Shown here: piece by piece, positions 42,449 to 52,986 of the stretch
How the letters are laid out: each line of letters begins with the position of its first letter
How positions within the stretch are numbered: position 1 is the first letter of the stretch
From: Liopterus haemorrhoidalis
Taxonomy: Eukaryota; Arthropoda; Insecta; Coleoptera; Dytiscidae
Direction: 5' to 3'
DNA length: 64,000 nt
Assembly: GCA_963971575.1 (NCBI GenBank)
Contig: OZ020611.1
Coordinates: 19,256,092 to 19,320,091 of the forward strand
Made by a program: the position numbers and the translations under genes
The notes under the pieces: generated by a model
Seen by the model: only the letters and a program-made list of their open reading frames with translations
Databases searched by the model: none
What the model was told of the DNA's origin: nothing

Positions 42449-42719
42449 TATGAGGCCGAAAAAATAAAAAACAGATATAGCCTCCAATTTTATAAATATA
42501 GATATTGAAAGAAAGCTTCATTGTTTCATTTAAGATAATACTTACTACTTACTTAATCCTTTAGCCTTTTTTTAGAAAAATCATCGGTCCAATCAAGTCA
42601 AAAGGAAAAAAGCTCCCCTTCTATTGTGGACACCAGAATAATGAAAAAAAGAAAGAGTGAAAGGAAAACGAATAGTGAAATGAAATAGAGAAAGTCTTTT
42701 TAAATTAGACTTGACGTCC

Positions 42720-43090
42720 AAGAATAATTATCCTCACGCTTACCAACTGTTCAAGAGCGCTTTTCTGCTACCCCGATCTTCACGAGTTCGAGTTATTTTC
42801 TGCACTTCAAGAGTCCCTACCACTTGCGCTTTTTTGCTACTCGCTCGCTAAGTATCCAAGAGCGCTTTTCTACCTGTCGCACTGATAATGTTCGACAATG
42901 ATTTTTTTGCCACCTGCTTTCCAATTGGTCGAGAGCTATTTTATGTTTCTGCTGACTGCTCTCCAAAGGTCAATACCGCTTGTACTTTTTTTGTTGTCCG
43001 CTCGCTAAGTGATCCAGAGCGATTTACTACTGCTTACTCTCCATGCGTTCTAAAACGCTATTCTGCCTGCTGCACTCCCGGGTGGATTCT
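42720..43090 (+). repeat. Imperfect repeats of CAAGAGCGCTTTTCTNCC
   Basis: At least three imperfect copies (about 42750, 42809 and 42849) with CTCGCTCGCTAAGT between them. It translates into a cysteine-rich frame with no family match, so I treat it as a repeat. A similar line appears at 51850-51870. Confidence 0.5.
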
Positions 43091-43259
43091 GTATCTTAAA
43101 AAGTTAAAAATTAACCTCAAGGTCGAAGATAACAAAATTTAACCACGCTTTACAATAGGTGCTTTCCTTTTACCAGAACACTTAAGTGGGTTTTACACAG
43201 TTCAATGAATTGATCAACAAATTGATCAAGTTTTTTATCAATTAATTGAAAAATTTATT

Positions 43260-43771
43260 GGTAAACTTGGACAATTAAATTGTTATTACTAAATGAAACA
43301 ATTGTTATGATTTATTTCGTCTATTTTTAATATTATTAACGACAACAATATTAAAAATAGACAAAATAAATCATAACAATTGTATCATTTAATAATGTTT
43401 ACAATTAAGAACAAGCAGTTAGGAATTATACAGAAACAGAAAAACAAACTGGATTTCCAATGTTCCTCATCCACGTTTTACACAATTCTGGAGCCACACG
43501 TGTCATCGGGTTTGGAAAGCGATATCTTGTAGGTTCACTAGTATCACACCCCAAAACAAAGCATTTAACATCCATTTTCCGAATTAAACAATGAAATTAC
43601 AAAATTACAGAAGACGATTTTGACACTAATTACAGATTTTGACGCTAATGACAGAAGCCGTAACAGCCAACATCCTGTCATGCACGTAGCTATAGTGACT
43701 GGGGCGCTATTCGTGTTGGGTTATGGTACGTAATATGGTTTTCGTTTTGCCATTAGAGTTTCACCTCCCTG
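43260..43771 (-). mobile_element. P-like element remnant, copy 2
   Basis: On the minus strand it begins CAGGGAGGTGAAACTCTAAT, then a THAP start MDVKCFVLGCDTSEPTRYRF (43445-43574), then the hairpin. Collinear with copy 1 at 31642-32345 but in opposite orientation and with the first zinc-ligand Cys preserved. Truncated after TWMRNIGNP. Confidence 0.65.
43285..43396. repeat. Conserved hairpin (about 50-bp arms)
   Basis: Inverse arms around the loop ATTAACGACAAC, the same loop (other strand) as at 32271-32282. Arms differ from the first copy at a few bases. Confidence 0.85.
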
Positions 43772-44149
43772 ATATTTATCAGAATAAAAATATTGAAAAA
43801 ATCTTCACAAAGTTACGAGCTGTAAATAAAAACAAAAGAAATAACCTAGATGACGGTAAATTAGAACGTTCGAGGTTATGTCAAATTTGAAAACGAAACA
43901 CAAAATATATATTTGGAGGGGTCCGGTGTCGTATATATACACACGAATTTTAAAATTTTTCAAACGGTGTCTCAAAGTAGGTCATTCAAGTAGTATTTTT
44001 CAGAAAAAAAAATTGCGGGTTATCGCGATTTTCTTGAGTTACAAAGGTAAAAGTTTTGTAAAATGCATTGTTGTAATTACATTATTTGTCAAAAGATGGC
44101 AGCATAGAACGTGCTACACTGTTCCGTAGAATGTTTTTGTTATTAAACA

Positions 44150-45105
44150 TACCCTAACCTAAGATAGTGTTTTGTCATTAAACTAGAAGATATGTAGCTC
44201 GCTCCGCTTGGTTCTACTAGCCTAATACGCTCCTAACCTAACCTAAAATAATGTTTTGTCATTAAACTAAAAAGTAGATCGCTCGCTCCAGTTGTATTCT
44301 ACTTACCTACCCTAACCTAAAATAGTGTTTTTGTCATTAATCTAGAAAGTAGGTAGCTCGCTTCGCTCGGCTTCTTCTAACCAAACCCTTACTAACCTAA
44401 CCTAACCTAAGATAGTGTTTTGTCACTAAACTAGAAGATGGGTAGCTCGCTTCGCTCGGCTTCTTCTAACCAAACCCTTACCAACCTAACCTAAACTAAG
44501 ATAGTGTTTTGTCATTAAACTAGAAGATGGGTAGCTCGCTTCGCTCGGCTTCTTCTAACCAAACCCTTACTAACCTAACCTAACCTAAGATAGTGTTTTG
44601 TCACTAAACTAGAAGATGGGTAGCTCGCTTCGCTCGGCTTCTTCTAACCAAACCCTTACCAACCTAACCTAAACTAAGATAGTGTTTTGTCATTAAACTA
44701 GAAGATGGGTAGCTCGCTTCGCTCGGCTTCTTCTAACCAAACCCTTACTAACCTAACCTAACCTAAGATAGTGTTTTGTCATTAAACTAGAAGATGGGTA
44801 GCTCGCTTCGCTCGGCTTCTTCTAACCAAACCCTTACTAACCTAATCTAACCTATGATAGTGTTTTGTCATTAAATTAGAAGATGTGTAGCTCGCTTCGC
44901 TCGGCTTCTTCTAACCAAACCCTTACTAACCTAACCTAACCTAAGATAGTGTTTTGTCACTAAACTAGAAGATGGGTAGCTCGCTTCGCTCGGCTTCTTC
45001 TAACCAAACCCTTACTAACCTAACCTAACCTAAGATAGTGTTTTGTCATTAAACTAGAAGATGGGTAGCTCGCTTCGCTCGGCTTCTTCTAACCAAACCA
45101 AGTAA
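44150..45105 (+). repeat. 89-bp satellite with CCTAA telomere-like motif, about 11 units
   Basis: Successive GATAGTGTTTTGTCA starts are 89 bases apart (44411, 44500, 44589, 44678, 44767 and on). Each unit contains GTAGCTCGCTTCGCTCGGCT and a CTAACCTAACCTAA run, that is 2-3 copies of CCTAA, the reverse of the insect telomere unit TTAGG. The first units (44150-44400) are more diverged and slightly different in length. A detached partial unit is at 45565-45640. Confidence 0.92.
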
Positions 45106-45117
45106 CAAGTGTTTTAT

Positions 45118-45119
45118 AA

Positions 45120-45152
<33 letters not shown>
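45118..45152 (+). repeat. (TA)n(TG)n microsatellite
   Basis: About 11 TA units followed by 7-8 TG units, directly after the satellite. Confidence 0.95.
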
Positions 45153-45425
45153 AAGCAGCGGGTATAACTAATAGGTAACATATTTAGTTATAATATCTTC
45201 TGGTATTTCTTTTCGACCTTGAAATATATTAAATAATGTAGTCGCTTATTGGGATATTAGGTCAATAAAAAAAAATTTACTTATTCATATATTTGAATAG
45301 ACCGGTTTCGACAATTTATTGTCTTCTTCAGTATCTCTGAGGAAAATCAGTCTCAATTTTCCTCAGAGATTTAGCAGTGTAATTCGTTCACAGCTGGCAT
45401 TTAGTTTATAAAGTACCCAATGATA

Positions 45426-45783
45426 GCGCTGCGATAGATATCGAATTTAAGTTCATTTTACGAATATCTAACCTAAAATTGCAAGTTATAAAAGTGAAAA
45501 ATAATTAAAACTGTGTAAAAAATTAACAATTTCCGTACCTAATATAATTTATTTAAGCACTTACTAACCAAACCTAACCTAAGATAGTGTTTAGTCATTA
45601 AACTAACAGGTAGGTAGATAGCTCGCTTCACATCCGTTGCATTCAGCAACCTAGCTAAACCTAGCGCTGTGGTAAGCGTTGATATATGGAGAAATCTAAC
45701 CTAAAATTGCAAGTTAAAAAGTGAAAAATAATTAAAACTGTGAAGAAAACTAACGATTTCCGTACCTAATATAATTTATTATT
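45426..45783 (+). repeat. Two direct copies of a roughly 120-bp block
   Basis: 45465-45556 and 45693-45783 share ATCTAACCTAAAATTGCAAG, AAGTGAAAAATAATTAAAAC and CGTACCTAATATAATTTATT. A satellite fragment lies between them. Confidence 0.75.
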
Positions 45784-46439
45784 ATCTAAGAAAGATGTCC
45801 CTACAAAAAAATCATGAAAATAATGTAAATTGAGTGTGTATATATACGGCACCAGAGCCAATTTATGAAAAATTGATGAAAAATAGAACGTGTTCTATTT
45901 TCAAAATAAATGGATCAATTTTTATGTCAATTAATTGATCAATTAATCGAATCGTGTAAAACCCACTTTAGCTTACTTAAGTTAATCTAAGTTGTAAGAG
46001 CGTTCCATTTTTAAGACTATATTTTTTAAGATTCTTCCTCCCCCCTTGCTAAGGCATTTGTCGAACTTGTAAGCTTAGTTAAGAATTTTTACTTGTAAAA
46101 AGAAAGTACCTAATATTTTGTTATTCTAGGTGCGTTTGGCATAACTGTGCAGTGTTAACTCTGTGTCGTGCAGGTTTTTTGTCACGTGACTACTGTGTAC
46201 ACTGTGCAAGAAACTCAAAGACGAACGCGTTGTTCAGATTGTGCAGTTATTCTTGTTATTCTAACCCTATTTTTTGTTTGTTTGTAAACAAATAAATTAT
46301 GTATGTTTGATTACATGAAGTCTGTCTCCTGCTACTTGTTTTATACGATAATATAAAAATGACGCATGAAGGTTTTGGGATGCTTTTAAGTAATATAAAA
46401 TAAATTTTATTTGATGAGGCAGACAATTCGGAAATATTT

Positions 46440-46600
46440 TCCAAACCAGAAAATATTTTGGAAAAAGTGTTTGAATATGCAGAGAGTACTGTTCTAAACA
46501 TGACTACAAATCAATTTAAAGTACATTTCCGCTTATATCCAGAAAATATTGAGTTTTTTGAGTGTATTTACATGTTCCATCATGAGGTTCATGTCTGTAC
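46440..46600 (+). pseudogene. Possible Harbinger nuclease N-terminal fragment
   Basis: ENILEKVFEYAESTVLNMTT followed by NQFKVHFRLYPENIEFFEC resembles the F-x-x-HFR-...-E-x-F stretch near the start of PIF/Harbinger nucleases. The DDE region is absent. The match is short and from memory. Confidence 0.35.
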
Positions 46601-46734
46601 TATTTATTCTGCAAATGCTGCAGGCATAAACAATGATATCTTGATTGTTTTCACTCATATAGTTTTGTGGAAATTATTACTATTATTATATTATTTATTT
46701 TACATCGGCCTTTATTTCTACAACGAGTCTAATC

Positions 46735-46925
46735 GCCGATGCCTGGGGGCGAGCTCCTACACCTGGATGAGGGGTGAATGATTCTGAAAATGAGGGTAAT
46801 GTAAACATATTATTCTCACCCGAATAATATCACCAACGAAGCAGGCTCGAACCACCGGCCGCCCAGTCACGCCTGTTTCTAACAGTCTAAAACCGAACAA
46901 CTTAATGCGCTCGGCCGCTCCGTTG
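46735..46925 (-). mobile_element. tRNA-derived SINE
   Basis: On the minus strand, AGCGGCCGAGCGCATTAAG (A box; the GGCCGAGCG word is typical of tRNA-Ser/Leu) is followed about 60 bases on by CGGTGGTTCGAGCCTGC (B box). The body continues with CGGGTGAGAATAATATG, and CGCCCCCAGGCATCGGCG is near its end. Flanks TTGTGGAAATTATTAC and TTGTAGAAATAATAAC may be diverged target duplications. Confidence 0.7.
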
Positions 46926-47131
46926 GCTTGTTTTGTAGAAATAATAACTTATATTTATACCGCGAAAAACACTATTGCATAGATTGCCGCACGATCTGAC
47001 TTTGTGACGATGGTGCAACACAAACTGCACTGCACGATATTTGCCGAACGATCTTCGTGCAGCATAGAGCACACAAAAACTTTATGCCGAACGTTTCTTG
47101 GGTAAATTAGCTTATGCCGAACGCACCTTCT

Positions 47132-47780
47132 GTAACTAAATGGCGTTAAAATTTTAACCTCGATGTTAATTCATATGTGAATTTTAACTCCAACCAAATT
47201 CATGGTGTTAACATTTTAACCAGCTGCAATTCTAACCTCTAAACGTCAAATAGTCAGAAAAAAACAATTTTTAGAATTAATAATGGCAGGTCTTATTTTA
47301 AATTATTACTAGAACAAATTGAAAAAAGGTTAATAATTGAAAAATTAATATAGGTGGAAAAAAAGGTAAATATAACCTGAAAATAAAAGTATCTTAATAT
47401 AGAAATAAGAAAAGAAAGAAAAATATTGATACTTGATATGGTAATATTATATTATTTAATTTATGCACCCATAATTATTTATGTATATATATTGTACATT
47501 TCCGCAATATAGATTTATTATATTTTAACGTTGTTCATTCACGATTCAACCATAACACTTGTTTACATTTAATCCACCCTTACACAAGCAAAATATGTTC
47601 CCTTATAGATAATTTCACAACATACTTTTAACCATAAGGTTATAAAGTTAGAACTTAACGCTTGGGTCATAACCTGAGATACAGAATAAAAAACAAGGTT
47701 AAAATTTTATCGCCTAATTAAAATGTTACTTTTTAACCATCATTTTAACCAAATCTTTTTAACCACAAAAGATACAGAAT
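47132..47780. mobile_element. GTTAAAATTTTAACC-rich element interrupted near its left end
   Basis: The left part starts GTAACTAAATGGCGTTAAAA; the right end is the inverse of ATTCTGTATCTTTTGTGGTT. If ATTCT just before the 46128-47128 element is joined to GTAACT, the ends become ATTCTGTAACT and ATTCTGTATCT, so the Harbinger-like element seems to have landed in this element's terminal repeat. GTTAAAAT/ATTTTAAC words repeat inside. Class unknown. Confidence 0.5.
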
Positions 47781-48001
47781 AGACCCAACAAGTGTTAACC
47801 TGGGTCCAGATTAGCGAGCTGATCCCGTAATGTATCACGCCATGTAACATTTTTGTCTAGTTTGGACGATAACACGTGCACAAGTCGACCGGTTCGCAAA
47901 ACGCTCAACTTATCCGCTCTGTGTCGATTTTTGTCGCGAACCCAAAGGAGTTTGCCGAATTAGTGCATAAGTTGCACGCGTTCGAGATAGTTTTGACCTA
48001 C

Positions 48002-48111
48002 AATGATTAAGTAAAGGATGCGCTAACAGCATTGACGATTGTGTAGAAAGGAGTGTTGAGAGAGAAGGCAATATAAGTCAGTACTGTGTAACTAAGTAAT
48101 ACGCATGTGCT
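48002..48111 (-). repeat. Conserved 110-120 bp dispersed repeat, copy 2
   Basis: Inverse of the 30691-30807 repeat: GATTAAGTAAAGGATGCGCT at one edge and ACGCATGTGCT at the other. It is the most diverged of the three copies. Confidence 0.65.
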
Positions 48112-48720
48112 AAATTTGAATTTGTAGCGAGCGTATTTTTAAATGAAATTAATTATGGAATTTCCTAGAAATGATTCTAAAATCTCGTAATTTCACAGCA
48201 AATTTTATAACATGTTTGAGAAATGTGTATAACACGGTGTTAATTTTTCTGCGCATGTTTTTCATAACATATTTTATACAAAATATAGCATCGTGTCAAA
48301 CGGACCTAAAACTAAAGTAAATGTGTTTTTTAAATTTTTTACATATAATTACATAGAAATATTCTTGTCTTCAACTATAAGGGATGATTTTTATCTAACT
48401 ACTAGTGGACCCGTTGCTAACTGTGTTGGCAAACAAACCATTACCTTAATGTGGAACTTGCTCGATACCTCAGACTTCTTTCTCTAGCCATACGCCTAAA
48501 TACATCCAATTCAAATTGAATCAATTCTTCGCCCATTATTAAAAACTGAACAAATAATGAGTATTATTCCGAATTATTTATTCATTAACTTTTTAAGATG
48601 GGAAAACGATTCATTTTCACTCGTGCATTACCTTTATAATAATAAAACTGAAAATGATTTGAGACGTTAAATTTAAAATATATTTATTAAAATAAATTTT
48701 CCAATTACTTATATAATATA

Positions 48721-48809
48721 AAAATACGCACACGGAAAAAAGCGCACATGAAAAAATACACACCCGGAAAAAAGCGCACACGGAAAAATACACACGGAAA
48801 AAAGCGTAC
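48721..48809 (+). repeat. Minisatellite of CACACGGAAAAAAGCG
   Basis: About five imperfect 16-20 bp units alternating CGGAAAAAAGCGCACA and CGGAAAAATACACA. Confidence 0.85.
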
Positions 48810-48901
48810 TTACACTATATCTCAAATCAGTCTGAAATATACCGTGAGAAACTAGTACACAGTAAAATTTAACTGTTTGCCCGCTATAATATATTGCGTT
48901 C

Positions 48902-49499
48902 ACTTTTGTAAGGTCAAACCAGATCTGGTTATTTTGGTTACTTTTATAGTATAGTACTGACTTTTAAATGTAAATTTATCATTTCAAAATATTCCTTACG
49001 CTGTAAAACCCACTTCAGATTTGTTGGTTATGATCATTATATAAGCAATTCACTTTTGTAAGAACAAACTAAGAGGAAATTTAGTTTTCAACAATTTTAA
49101 CCTTTGAAACTGTATGTCATGTTGATATAACAGAAAAATAATTTGAAAAGTCAGATTATAAAAATGTCATTTAAAAAAATATCATTCGTCATATTTCATT
49201 TTGAATAGTGACATCTAACCTAAAATAATACTAACCTAAAATAATACAATCATAACCCAAAACTGTAAAACCTTTTTTACAATATAACCAAGTTTCTAAA
49301 AGTCAGAAATACACTATAAAAATCACCAAAATAACCAGATCTAGTTTGTTCTTACAAAAGTAAACTGTTTATAACTATGATATTATTTATCTTTATGACA
49401 TAGGTATGTCAAAGGAAATGACATTTTAAGAAAGTGAAATTTTTTACCATGTTTTAATATCAACTATTTCAAAGATGCAAACTATGTATCAACAATGTA
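48902..49499. mobile_element. Old TAAGCAGTTCAC-family MITE split by two later insertions
   Basis: 48902-49039 carries the CCAGATCTGGTTATTTTGG half. After the nested copy at 49042-49371, the other half resumes (ATGACATAGGTATGTCAAAG ... TTTCAAAGATGCAAACTATG) and is cut again at 49499 by the 397-bp MITE. Both interruptions are at TA. Confidence 0.7.
49042..49371. mobile_element. TA-flanked MITE, TAAGCAGTTCAC family, copy f
   Basis: 330 bp. Ends are TAAGCAATTCACTTTTGTAA and the inverse, flanked by TA (49040-49041 and 49372-49373). It contains a duplicated CTAACCTAAAATAATA internally. Inserted inside an older copy of its own family. Confidence 0.85.
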
Positions 49500-49896
49500 C
49501 AGTCTGTTTCAAACGCTTAGGCGGAACTAGATTTTGCAATTTAGTTACTTTCATCGCTTAAATCGTGCTTTTCGGCCGTTTTGTTTAAGCTTTGTAAATC
49601 ATACTTACAATAAACATTTTTTGGTTAAGGTTAATATCATTTTAAAATGTCATTTTCTTTATATTTTGATTTTTTGTGTCATTCTTAATAGAAATTTCCC
49701 ATTTATTTATTTTTTTGTCATTAAAAATAATTTAATTTTGACATAGGTCATTCGTTTCCATGGTTTCATTGTTGTAATATTGAATTTTGACATTCCAACG
49801 TGAAAAAATTAAATAACCCAAGCAAGGTCCCTTGTCGTGACAACCTAAAAGAACGAAATTCCCATTTAGTTCCGCCTAAGCGATTGAAACAGACTG
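49500..49896. mobile_element. 397-bp TA-flanked MITE (CAGTCTGTTTCAA ends)
   Basis: Ends are CAGTCTGTTTCAAACGCTTA and the inverse of CAGTCTGTTTCAATCGCTTA, then GGCGGAACTA on both sides, giving 30-bp terminal repeats with one mismatch. TA lies at both borders. Probably Tc1/mariner-mobilised. The interior is AT-rich. Confidence 0.88.
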
Positions 49897-49979
49897 TATC
49901 AATTTGTAATTTTTACGAAACTATTTTAAATATTTCCAACCAATTTTAAATTCACACAAATAAGTTGTCACCTAGTGAC

Positions 49980-50537
49980 CAGTGATGGGCGCGTAGAATA
50001 CATGATGTAGACTAATGTAGATTTTACGCGTAAACATGTCAAGGAGAATATGCTTTTGTTTACGTGTCGAATGTAGAATGTAAACTGTACATGCGCAGTA
50101 CGTTAAAATGTAATATTTGAAATAATAGAATGGTAATAGTTTAAATAGTTTACTTTAATGTTTATGTTTATTTCAATTTTATGTAGTTCTAATTACATAT
50201 ATTGTTTCCAAAAATGTTATCTCACAAATCGTATGTTGTTATGGACAATATAAATTACTTGGTTTCTGTCTGTATGAACTACTAAAGTAAAATTAAAATT
50301 AAAAGTTACTAGTTGTTTTAATCAGGAAGCTGTCAAAAATATTAAATTTGAGTTCTTTACTGGCTCTTCTGCTTCAAACTGCGGTATTTTATTTTTTTAC
50401 ACGTTACATAACCTCATTTTTCATTATTCTACGCTAGATTCTACGTGTCTACACAGTCTACACTTCTCTACGCTGTCTACGGTAAATTTACACGTAGACG
50501 TAAAAAATTCAAGTTTACGCGTAGACGCCCATCTCTG
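49980..50537. mobile_element. 558-bp hAT-like element with GTAGAC repeats
   Basis: Ends are CAGTGATGGGCGCGTAGA and the inverse of CAGAGATGGGCGTCTACG. The octamer CTAGTGAC flanks it exactly (49972-49979 and 50538-50545). Subterminal copies of TGTAGA/CGTAGAC-type words occur in arrays on both sides. No coding sequence. Confidence 0.9.
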
Positions 50538-50552
50538 CTAGTGACACTGATA

Positions 50553-50849
50553 TAAGCAGTTCACTTTTGTAAGAACACACTAGATCTGGTTATTTTGGTT
50601 ACTTTTATGGTGTGTTACTGACTTTAAATGTCAATTAAAGATATTCCTTACGCTGAAAAACCGACTTTAGGTTGATAAGGTTATGATCATTATAATTAAG
50701 ATATCATTTTTCATTATGACATATGTCAAATGGTCGACATTTTAAAAAAGTGACATTTTTTAATACCAACATGACATACAGCTTCAAAAGTGCAAACTAT
50801 TGAAAACAAAATTCCCACTTAGTTTGTTCTTACAAAAGTGAACAGCTTA
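50553..50849. mobile_element. TA-flanked MITE, TAAGCAGTTCAC family, copy g
   Basis: 297 bp. Ends are TAAGCAGTTCACTTTTGTAA and the inverse, TA on both sides. Internal CTAGATCTGGTTATTTTGG and AAATGTCAATTAAA. Very similar to the copy at 55247-55544, so recently spread. Confidence 0.9.
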
Positions 50850-51297
50850 TATGAATGACCAAACTCGGCCGGTAATTCTTGGTAAAAATTATAATTTTAA
50901 GGCGAGTTTTACTCAATACATTACATTTACATTTTTGAAAATTTAAGACGTTAGATAATTTAAAACGTTAATCGTAGAAATAAAAAAATAATAAAGAAAA
51001 GAAAGTCACATTTTTCTTACTTACTTTCATCAAAGCCAAATATTTTTTAAAATAATTATTTTTCTGGTACTAATAATTTTAATTTATATTATTTTTGTGT
51101 AAACAAATCAATTAACAACTATTATTATTACGAGTTATATGTCAATATAAACTCGGCGAGCTTCGGAATATTTCGTTACATTTCGGAACCTCATCTTCAA
51201 TTGTTTTAGATTTCAGACAACTTCCACGCACCCACGCACGCATGGACACACGTTGGCGTATTATATTATAGATAGAAGATAAGGGTAAGATAGTAAG
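50850..51297. other. Nothing recognised
   Basis: AT-rich DNA with no gene or repeat that I can identify. Confidence 0.4.
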
Positions 51298-51417
51298 GCA
51301 CATGCGCATTACGCATAACGGCGATACGCAGTACCGCGATATATATATTTCTCACTCAGCACTTCTTTCCAAACATTTTACATCTGAATAGCGCATACTT
51401 TACTTAATCATCCTAGG
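51298..51417 (+). repeat. Conserved 110-120 bp dispersed repeat, copy 3
   Basis: Closely matches 30691-30807, including GCGCATTACGCATAACGG, TACGCAGTACCGCGATATAT and TTTACTTAATCATCCTAG. Confidence 0.8.
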
Positions 51418-52619
51418 TTTTTAGAGTAGATAGTAAATGTTAGTTAATAAATTTCTTTAATTATTTTTCGACATGTTTCGCCAGCAATATTGCTTATTCA
51501 AGATTTTTTGTGTGTTGAATATATTATACATGTGAAGTTTTAACAAACATTTAATAAAACTACAATGTAAAGTTTATCCTAACCTAACATATATTAACCC
51601 AGTAATGCCGAAATGCCAAATTTTCTGCGAAACTTTGCATAAAATGAGTTACTTTGTATATGTCGAATATTCTTTAGCTGAAATTTTAATATTTTGGTTA
51701 CTTTCGTAGCATGTTCCACTCTCGGACTATTCACAAGAAGTTTGCAATACGTTCGCGACATATAGATTTCAAGTATTACGTTAGCGGTACATTACAGGAT
51801 CGGTTCGCTAATCTGGACACAGCTTTAGAGAGCGATTTATTGCTGCCTGCTATCCAAGAGTGCTTTCTGCCTCCCGCCTATCAATTGTCCAAGACGGGCT
51901 TATGAAAATGTATTGCTATACAATTTGTACAAGAAAATAAAGTTAGACTTTTTTATTGTTGAGAAATTATTGTTTGGGACCTCATCAGGGTATATCAGGG
52001 ATCCAGTATGTCCGGGGGGAGGGGCTGGTCCACAAAAACTGCTCTGCCCCCAGAAATGCTTGGAGAAAAATGTGTGCAATAAGGATCTGTTTTTTAAGGA
52101 GGTCGTTATTTATATTTTAGAAGTGAGGGCCTGGGTTGAAGTGTGCGTAGGTATTTTTTTAGTACATTTTGTAAAAAAATGTGGTAAATTAAAAAAATAA
52201 ATAAATAACTCATGTAACGTTTACATTTTAACTGCAGCAAATATCGCGTTAATTATTTATTAATGTTATACATTAAAATTCCAAATTTATGAATAAAATA
52301 ATGCAAATGAGACGTGTAAAATAAATAGAAAGCAACCTACCTTTGTTTCTAAGCCAAAACAACACAAAACGTATTGTCAGTTTGAATATTTATTAATAAT
52401 TCATCTTTAACAAGATTATATGTTCATATTACGAATAACAATAATCCGTATTCCACAAACTTAAGAATAATGATTTTCCACCCATGAGAATCACATATCA
52501 ACATAAACCATAAAAGATCTTCGTAATTATTATTATTATTAAGAGCAGATATCTGAAAGGACTTACGATCTGTGCTAAACTAAATTGAAATGACTTATTT
52601 CATACAAAATATCTATATA
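51418..52619. other. Intergenic DNA, no gene
   Basis: Contains a hammerhead-like motif (51469-51500, minus strand), a possible inverted terminal repeat at 51786-51822, and a GC-richer patch GTCCGGGGGGAGGGG (52010). The two short open frames around 51711-52200 have no family resemblance. Confidence 0.4.
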
Positions 52620-52827
52620 CGGAGTGATTATTTAATGGCGAGACGACATCACTGGAATTTTTAATAATTTGCCGTTTCATACACATCGTAGCAGGCGATT
52701 ATGCGCGCATGCGCATCAAGGTTATTATATCTCTTCAAGGTTATTATAGTCATAGTATTCACCAGTATTTCTGCTAGGAGGCACGTAAAATTCGGTGACG
52801 TCGTCTCGCCATTAAATAATCACTCTG
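52620..52827. mobile_element. 208-bp TA-flanked MITE
   Basis: Ends are CGGAGTGATTATTTAATGGC and the inverse of CAGAGTGATTATTTAATGGC, continuing GAGACGAC for about 35 bp of terminal repeat. TA on both sides. The interior is GC-richer with ATGCGCGCATGCGCAT. Confidence 0.88.
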
Positions 52828-52986
52828 TATTTAACTCAAATCATACAATATATTTATTTGTATTAATTAATTTATCGGGAAATTTATTTGTGTTGAGTGA
52901 TAAGCATGTCTTCACTTTGAGAGACCGGCGCCGCACATGCAGGTGGGATTGAAAGAAATCCATATTTCAAAAATAATAGATATATA

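Larger units (their letters stand above)
43185..45967. mobile_element. 2.8-kb TTA-flanked element (PIF/Harbinger-like)
   Basis: TTA at 43182-43184 and 45968-45970. The ends are AGTGGGTTTTACACAGTTCA and the inverse of AGTGGGTTTTACACGATTC. Subterminal TTGATCAA palindromes repeat on both sides. A 3-bp TTA duplication is typical of PIF/Harbinger. It is non-autonomous and carries a P-like remnant and an 89-bp satellite. A right-end fragment of the same family is at 57960-58104. Confidence 0.75.
46128..47128 (+). mobile_element. 1.0-kb element with AGGTGCGTTYGGCATAA ends (Harbinger-like?)
   Basis: Left end AGGTGCGTTTGGCATAA; right end is the inverse of AGGTGCGTTCGGCATAA. TCT flanks both sides, a possible 3-bp duplication. 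Internal words CGCACGATCTG and GTGCAGTGTTAAC are GC-richer than the surroundings. It contains a transposase-like fragment and a SINE. Confidence 0.6.

Noticed and set aside
42888..43142. 84-codon Cys-rich frame, considered as a secreted peptide
   Set aside because: No signal peptide, it lies in imperfect DNA repeats, and similar sequence elsewhere is not open.
44150..45105. Chromosome end
   Set aside because: The CCTAA runs are short parts of an 89-bp satellite unit within a transposon, and ordinary sequence continues on both sides.
51711..52200. Two consecutive small frames (64 and 95 codons)
   Set aside because: No splice or start context, no family resemblance, and they overlap transposon-like GC-rich patches.
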